Shown here piece by piece: positions 63,057 to 64,000 of a stretch of 64,000 nt of DNA. The notes under the pieces are model-generated. The model had not been told where the DNA came from and searched no databases. It was given only the letters and a program-made list of their open reading frames with translations. A program made the translations under genes and the position numbers. Location: NCBI RefSeq assembly GCF_002906655.1, contig NZ_CP025794.1:2914001-2978000 (forward strand). The letters are read 5' to 3'. Source of the stretch: Vibrio hyugaensis. GTDB taxonomy: Bacteria > Pseudomonadota > Gammaproteobacteria > Enterobacterales > Vibrionaceae. The first letter of the stretch is position 1. Each line of letters opens with the position of its first letter.

Positions 63057-63911
63057 TTAAGCTTGCGCTTGTTCTGCTTCTTCTTCGGTCTCGCACTGAT
63101 TAGGGATAGTACAGCCGTGACCTTGTTGTGGCAGATACGCAGCGATCGCTTTCGGGTACAACCAACCACCGAAGCAAGCACCTGCGATAGGAGCAAGAAT
63201 TGGAACAATAAAGTATGGGATTTCACGCGCCCCCGTCAGTGCATAATCCCAGCCTGCGAAGTAAGCAAACAGTTTAGGACCGAAGTCACGAGCAGGGTTC
63301 ATCGCAAAGCCAGTGAGTGGACCTAAAGAACCACCGATAACCGCAATCAGAATACCGATCAGTAGAGGGTTCATTGCGCCACGAGGCGCGCCGTTGTTCT
63401 CATCACCAAGAGCAAGAATGGCAAACATTAGTACTGCAGTAATCACGAATTCCACAGCAAAAGCGCCAAAGAAAGAGAGAGAAGCGTGTGGGTAAGTCGA
63501 GAAAATACCTGCTGTTGCTAATGCGTCTTGGCTGCTACGAACGAAGTTGTGTGCGATTTCGTAATCAGTAAATAGGTTGCTGTACAAGCTGTAAACCAAA
63601 GCGGCAGAGCAAAATGCACCTAGCATTTGCGCAATGATATAAGGCACCGCTTTCGCCTTATCGAATCCATGGAACATAGCTAGCGCGATGGTAACGGCAG
63701 GGTTGATATGTGCACCGGATACGCCCGCAGTACAGTAAATAGCAATGGCGACGCCAAAGCCCCATACAATACTGATTTCCCATTGACCAAATTGAGCTCC
63801 GGTCAACACTAGTGCAGCAACACAGCCTACGCCAAAAAAGATAAGTAATCCTGTACCGATAAACTCGGCCAAACATTCTCCGAGCAGTGAGGGGTGTTTG
63901 TTCGTTGTCAT
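63057..63911 (-). CDS. glpF: Glycerol facilitator (aquaglyceroporin)
   Basis: This 284-residue inner-membrane channel lets glycerol diffuse into the cell. Six helices and two NPA boxes: AHINPAVTIAL and MNPARDFGPK, the second with the Arg of the selectivity filter. It is the first gene of glpF-glpK; the promoter lies to its right. Confidence 0.96.
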   Translation of the reverse strand: MTTNKHPSLLGECLAEFIGTGLLIFFGVGCVAALVLTGAQFGQWEISIVWGFGVAIAIYCTAGVSGAHINPAVTIALAMFHGFDKAKAVPYIIAQMLGAFCSAALVYSLYSNLFTDYEIAHNFVRSSQDALATAGIFSTYPHASLSFFGAFAVEFVITAVLMFAILALGDENNGAPRGAMNPLLIGILIAVIGGSLGPLTGFAMNPARDFGPKLFAYFAGWDYALTGAREIPYFIVPILAPIAGACFGGWLYPKAIAAYLPQQGHGCTIPNQCETEEEAEQAQA

Positions 63912-64000
63912 GTTAAGAGTCCTTTAATGTTTATGCTTATCTAGCACGGTTCTATTGTGCATATATAAACGTTTGCGAAAACAAACGAGCGTTAAAATTG
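63912..64000 (-). promoter_or_regulatory. Promoter region of glpFK
   Basis: AT-rich bases upstream of glpF. GCGAAAACAAACGAGCG (63975-63991) is a possible GlpR operator. The window ends before the full promoter. Confidence 0.35.

Overview
The window is a chromosomal segment of a Vibrio species, most likely of the V. parahaemolyticus / V. alginolyticus / V. harveyi group. The evidence is the core gene order nupC-deoCABD-ytjB-serB-(PilZ protein)-radA-second EF-G and, further on, a long-chain acyl-CoA ligase, which matches the V. cholerae chromosome 1 order as I remember it. Protein sequences and base composition also look like vibrios. No rRNA, tRNA, CRISPR array, integrase or insertion sequence was seen.

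Layout. 1-13.6 kb is housekeeping backbone: nucleoside uptake and breakdown (nupC, deoC, deoA, deoB, deoD), serine synthesis (serB) with its divergent partner ytjB, a two-domain PilZ protein, radA and a second elongation factor G. 13.6-20.4 kb looks like an accessory insert between EF-G and the acyl-CoA ligase: a LysR regulator, a DUF1127 peptide, a four-gene chaperone-usher fimbrial operon with a very basic pilin, and a VpsT/CsgD-like LuxR regulator. 20.7-24.2 kb holds the acyl-CoA ligase, a small lytic transglycosylase and a LysR regulator. 24.5-36.1 kb is a complete tad/Flp type IVb pilus locus of 14 genes, all on the + strand and mostly overlapping or nearly so. 36.2-40 kb carries chrA, a LysR regulator and a YgjI-type permease.

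40.1-54 kb is a beta-galactoside/galactose block. The ebgR-ebgA-ebgC genes split beta-galactosides and the galETKM operon with galR runs the Leloir pathway. GalR-type operators, and a second palindrome that I assign to EbgR, lie in the gaps. An extra PBP2 (mrdA-like) gene sits between the two sugar modules. A ygjH-type tRNA-binding gene follows galR, so the module is flanked by homologues of the two genes that flank ebg in E. coli. 54-58.6 kb has an outer-membrane-protein remnant, a gamma-glutamylcyclotransferase-like gene, nnrS with a probable NsrR operator, a candidate small RNA, an MltC-like transglycosylase and zntB. 58.7-64 kb is the glycerol regulon glpF-glpK-glpR-glpD, all on the - strand.

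The most interesting signal is in the nnrS/mltC gap (about 56270-56415). A + strand segment there carries a near-copy of the invariant target-pairing core of the Vibrio quorum-sensing Qrr RNAs, followed by a strong intrinsic terminator. It lacks the usual Qrr 5' stem and a convincing sigma-54 promoter, so it looks like a divergent or undescribed Qrr-like RNA. Other points of note are a 45-bp / 100-bp pair of related palindromic elements in the gal operon, a VpsT-like regulator with a proline in its c-di-GMP motif, and a nine-copy hexamer repeat after the tad locus.
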